Assembly: GCA_028554755.1 (NCBI GenBank) | Contig: JAPTOF010000001.1 | Coordinates: 35,979,501-36,043,500, forward strand | DNA: 64,000 nt | Source of the DNA: Cordia subcordata | Taxonomy: Eukaryota > Streptophyta > Magnoliopsida > Boraginales > Cordiaceae | Reading direction: 5' to 3' | Part shown: in pieces, positions 60,020 to 64,000 of the stretch | Layout: each line of letters opens with the position of its first letter | Numbering within the stretch: the first letter of the stretch is position 1 | Program-made: the position numbers and the translations under genes | The notes under the pieces: generated by a model | Databases searched by the model: none | Told to the model about the DNA's origin: nothing | Seen by the model: only the letters and a program-made list of their open reading frames with translations

Positions 60020-62000
60020 TTGTTGTTGACAGTGATGTGTCTTGATTTGTATGTGTTTGTTTTTGTATTATTCTAAGATATTAGAGCTGTTTTGTGCATT
60101 GTAGATAGTTTAGAGTAGTATATACATCATAATTGTGCATATTAGGCTACAAATATTTATAGTTGAGTTTATAGGTAAAATACTACATTAAATGCTTGTT
60201 TCTTGCGTTCTAGGTGAGATTTGGAGTGATGTTTTGAACTTAATATAAGAATGCTATGATCTTGGAGCAAAGCTAGGGTTGATTTGGAGGAAAAGAAGTG
60301 AAGAAAAAGGCCTTTAGAAGCTCCAGAACAAAGAACAAAGTAACTGGGCAAAACCGAGTACGATTGGAGCTGAATTAGGAGTTCTCTACATTGGGCCGGT
60401 CGCACCCTCTTCCAAGGCCAAGCGACCAACCCTAGTGACCAGCCTTCTCCAAAATTTTGCAACTTATGGCCAGCCTCACCCCCTCTAAGGCCAGGTGACC
60501 GACCTCGAGACCAACTTTTATAGCGAATAGGCCCTATTTAAGGCCATTTTGGGCTTATTTTGAGAATTTTATCATCCCACTTTTCATCCCTATCTTTCAA
60601 ACCCATAAACACTAGCCCACTATCACTCTTACCCACCTCACACACACTCATCCGCACACATTCACACATAGATTCAAGCTATTTTTGGGAATCAAACACT
60701 TGGAATTGAAGATTGGAACAAGATTTGTAAAGGAGCTAAAGATGGAAGAGAAGATTCTTTTTCTCCTTTTCTTCTTAGTTTCTATTATGAGTGATGATTG
60801 ACACTTGTTTTATGGGTTGAATTGACACTTTCTTATTATGGGACATTTGATGGATTAATACATATATGCTTTGTTTTTAGGGTTTCAGTGACAATCTCCT
60901 ATATGTGTTTAAGTATTTGATGATATATCACAATGAGATTGCATATATATCTTGCTGCTTACTTGCTATTAATTGCTTTTATATCTTTATTTGAGCATGT
61001 CTATGTGTTTACACAAAGAATTTATAAAGTTGGCTATATATTCATCCATGTCTATCTGTGTGTCTATATGCCCTAGTAGCAAAGCATGTTTCAATAACAT
61101 ATATGTTGGCTCTTTATTGTTTATATGGTGTAATCTAAACATGTTTATGTGGTCAATAGTTGGATATGTATATGTGTTCAACAATTGCCATGCCTAAGAA
61201 CATGTATAAATATGTGCTTTAAAGCTTGACCTACTATTGTAGTGCATGATTGACGGAGCGTAATTAATGGTTAGGTGTAGTTAAGTTCATTTAGCTTTAA
61301 ATCTAGCTAATAGGTGTCCAATTTAATCTAATCAACCTTAATTGAACTAGGTCTTAGTTTTAAACTCAGCTAACGATCTAGACATTAGGGTAAGCTCAAT
61401 CATCATCACTTATAAGTCTGATTAACTAGCCCAAAAATCCTAGGTCATAATGACTATGTTATACTCTAAGTAGAGCTCACTTAGGGATAGACCCAAGGCT
61501 TAGAGGATAATAAGGTAGATAATTAGGATTCTAGACAAGAGCAACTTTAAAATCAAATTCGTCAAATAGTTCCTTAACAAGAGTGTACTAATCCCTCATA
61601 ATCAAGTGTAAGTCACCCTAATCCTTATTTCCATTGCTTGTTTCTCATTGTTAGCTTCCACTTCCCTCTTCATTCCCTTAGTTTAGTTTGCCTTTAGTTT
61701 AGATTTAAATTCCGAGCTCCACTTAATCTAAAACCCAAAAAGATAAGTAGTTTAGGGCCTTTTCTTGTAACTTTCTAGGACACACTTAGCTTAGAACCAT
61801 ACCTAGTTTTCGCCTCCTTATGGAATACAATCCCGTACTTGCACGATAAGCTACAAACAACCTAAGCACTTGTGGGCTAATTTAACTTGGCTTGGAATTA
61901 GCATATCAAGAAAATTTTTATTTACTAGTCTCTCCTTCATACGATGCAAAGGTGATACACGCTCGATGCACAAGCCTAAAATAGCCTACAAGCACACGGG
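60020..62000. mobile_element. Possible LTR-retrotransposon remnant (LTR or leader)
   Basis: A noncoding 2-kb stretch of higher complexity than its surroundings, with segments such as GGAATACAATCCCGTACTTGC (61820-61840) and GGTCAATTGTAGTGTAGTG (62000), of the sort seen in large plant LTRs. Near 60390-60515 a short imperfect duplication holds GGCCGGTCGCACCCTC / GGCCAGCCTCACCCCC. No primer site, polypurine tract, coding domain or second LTR was found. Confidence 0.25.
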
Positions 62001-62037
62001 TCAATTGTAGTGTAGTGTATGCTAGTAAAGGGTCAAA

Positions 62038-62099
62038 TCCACTAGGAGGCTAAAACATGGAGTGAATCCACTAGGAGGTTAAAACATGGAGTGAATCCT
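62038..62099. repeat. Tandem 30-bp repeat, two copies
   Basis: AATCCACTAGGAGGCTAAAACATGGAGTG is followed directly by AATCCACTAGGAGGTTAAAACATGGAGTG, with one difference. Confidence 0.9.
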
Positions 62100-63649
62100 A
62101 AGAAATGTGTCCTTGAGAATTGCCTATAAAGGGACCAAAACTAAGATTCTATTTTTGGGGATTTTTGGTTTGAAGGGACTTAAACTCAATAAATGTATGT
62201 TTGTAGCAGAAGAATGAGTATTTATACTCCCATAAGGTTATAGTCCTATAAGGAAAGCAATAAAAATGACCTTACTCTTAATTGGGCTGGCCTATGTGGA
62301 CTAGCCTCATATTTTAATTTCATGGCTTCAATTATGATTTCATGGGTTTGCCCAGATTTTCACGACATAGTCATGAAATTCTCTGTCCGTCAATTTTATG
62401 GGTTCGAAGCAAATTTCATGAGTCGCCAGAAATTTCGTGACGTAGTCCTAAAATTCTCTATTTCCACTTTATTACTTGCTTAACTTTCATGGGTTGACCA
62501 TGAAAATTTTCCATGTCCATGGATTGGCCTTAAACCTTTGAACCTTCAAAGATCTCCCACGTATGTTGCATAAAAAACAAGGGCACCTACCTCTTTTGCT
62601 CCTATGGAAGTTCCAGAATTGTTTGCGATTAAGGGTCCACAAAAGGCGTCCTTTACCAAGCGTCCCAAGTAACATTGTGATACCAATTTGGTTCATTTTG
62701 TTCCACTACTTTATAACCGGCCCAATTGAAAGTGTAAGCACTAATCCTTATGCGATCTTACTTCAAGCCCCTTTCCATAATGATCCTTGTTCACATCACA
62801 TTCTCAATTAAAATCTCTTCATTGTCAATGATCTTTTTGCCTTGAATCAAATTTAGAACTACGTTACCAAAGTTACTATGTTCAAGATAAGTCTTTATAA
62901 TTCTATTAGCTTTTATGTACTTATGGAAAGCCTTCACACCATCGTTAGTCTTAATATATCTACTCCCTTTATCAAGATTATTATTATACTTACATTATAC
63001 CTACACCATTATTTATACAACTTAAATTTCCAATTACAAAGTTAAAGAAGTCCACTAACTTCATACGTATTTCCTCACAGGATTCTTCAGAAGGGCCCTA
63101 CTAGGATACATTTTAATATTGTATATTGCAGTATTTGAATGTACATTCCGAATTGGCATATTTGGATTAGGAGTGCAATATTTGAATCTATATTTAGAAT
63201 TGCAATAATTGAAAAAAAAATGTACATAACTAAAACCATAATCTATATGACTAAAAGGATATTGGGACCACATAAAAAATCAAAATACATTGAAATCGCG
63301 TAATCTCACAAGACAAATTAACACATTACATCTTTTCCAAAACACCATGACCATATTATAGAACAAATAATTGTACACCATAAAATTACATCCAACTAAT
63401 ATCAAATACTACACCAATGAATTTTGAAAAAAAATCATATGATTGCATTTCCCTTTTTTATTTTATTTTATTTGGACGTTCACCACACAAGCCTGTGCAC
63501 TAATATGATCTTATATACTTGAACTTTGCACCTTAGGTTGCTGATAAAAAAATAATAAAAAAGAATGCACCAAGTTACAAGATAAACTCCAACTTGTCAC
63601 ATGCATCAATTTAACAAAGAAAAAATAACGGATTTTAGGGTGAGATGAA
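62100..63649. other. Intergenic DNA, no gene supported
   Basis: Frames at 62487-62696 and 62563-62811 overlap on opposite strands and match no family I know. The TTTCATGGGTT / AATTTTATGGGTTCG / TTTCATGAGTCG motifs near 62330-62500 are repeated loosely. Confidence 0.4.
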
Positions 63650-64000
63650 ATAGGTTAAGGTAAAAAATGGATTTAGGTTTATTGAACTTTTAGATTTGGG
63701 GAAAAAACAGTAAAAATTGGTAGTGTTGCATTTTAGATTCTTTTGTTTTTTAAGGTCTTAAGGGCATGCGAGTCATTTGAGGATGGTAAGGAAGGGTGGA
63801 GTTGGAAATTTATTTTAACAATGAAGGTTAAAAATGTGATTTAGTAGGAAGATGACATATATTTGTTAAATTTTAACGAAAGTTTAGGGGCAAGGACTAA
63901 AAGTGAGACTCTTTGTAAACAGTGAGGACTAAATTGGTTACTTTTGAAATAATAGAAATGAACTTGACAAAAAATGTAAACAATAAGGGCTAAATATAGA
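63640..64000. mobile_element. Terminal region of an inverted-repeat (Mutator-like) element, cut by the window end
   Basis: The last 110 bases carry GGACTAAA...GAGGACTAAATTGG...GAACTTGACAAAAAATGTAAACAATAAGGGCTAAA, the type of terminus seen inverted at 58112-58160 (TTTAGTCTCTATTGTTTATA, then TTTTTTATCAAGTTC) and, more distantly, in the 3772-5105 element. The outer terminus is beyond 64000. Confidence 0.4.

Overview
This is nuclear DNA from a flowering plant, most likely a eudicot. It is AT-rich, its genes have many GT/AG introns, and the spaces between genes hold plant transposon families: hAT, Mutator-like, PIF/Tourist, CACTA and Ty1/copia. I cannot name the species from sequence alone. Nothing looks bacterial, viral or organellar, and I found no CRISPR array, rRNA or intact tRNA gene.

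Four genes look functional. (1) A purple acid phosphatase of the PAP15/PAP23 type, minus strand, 6.5-12.0 kb, eight exons, all metal-ligand motifs present. (2) A family-1 pectate lyase, plus strand, 40.5-45.0 kb, six exons, 457 residues, all six exons join in frame. (3) An inosine triphosphate pyrophosphatase (ITPase/HAM1), minus strand, 49.7-52.9 kb, eight exons including a 10-nt microexon, 201 residues. (4) A small secreted glycine-rich, probable cell-wall protein, plus strand, 56.5-57.0 kb, no intron. From memory, purple acid phosphatase, pectate lyase and ITPase are consecutive neighbours in Arabidopsis (At4g13700/13710/13720). If so, the window is a conserved block whose spacers have been swollen by transposons, above all the 28 kb between PAP and pectate lyase.

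Gene relics are an F-box-associated fragment and a LINE 3' remnant (12.7-13.7 kb), the decayed gag-protease part of a short copia element (36.3-39.0 kb), and a fragment of the riboflavin gene RIBA, DHBP-synthase domain (59.4-59.6 kb).

The rest is repeat-rich intergenic DNA. Several non-autonomous DNA transposons can be bounded by terminal inverted repeats plus target-site duplications (TSDs): 3772-5105, 26591-27302, 27821-28609, 31672-32268, 33219-33932 and 54528-54813. There are also nested MITEs (19355-20071), a CACTA terminus with subterminal repeats (29258-29514), local tandem duplications and (AT)n tracts. Exon boundaries were read by hand from splice sites and family similarity; the last PAP exon is the main doubtful one.
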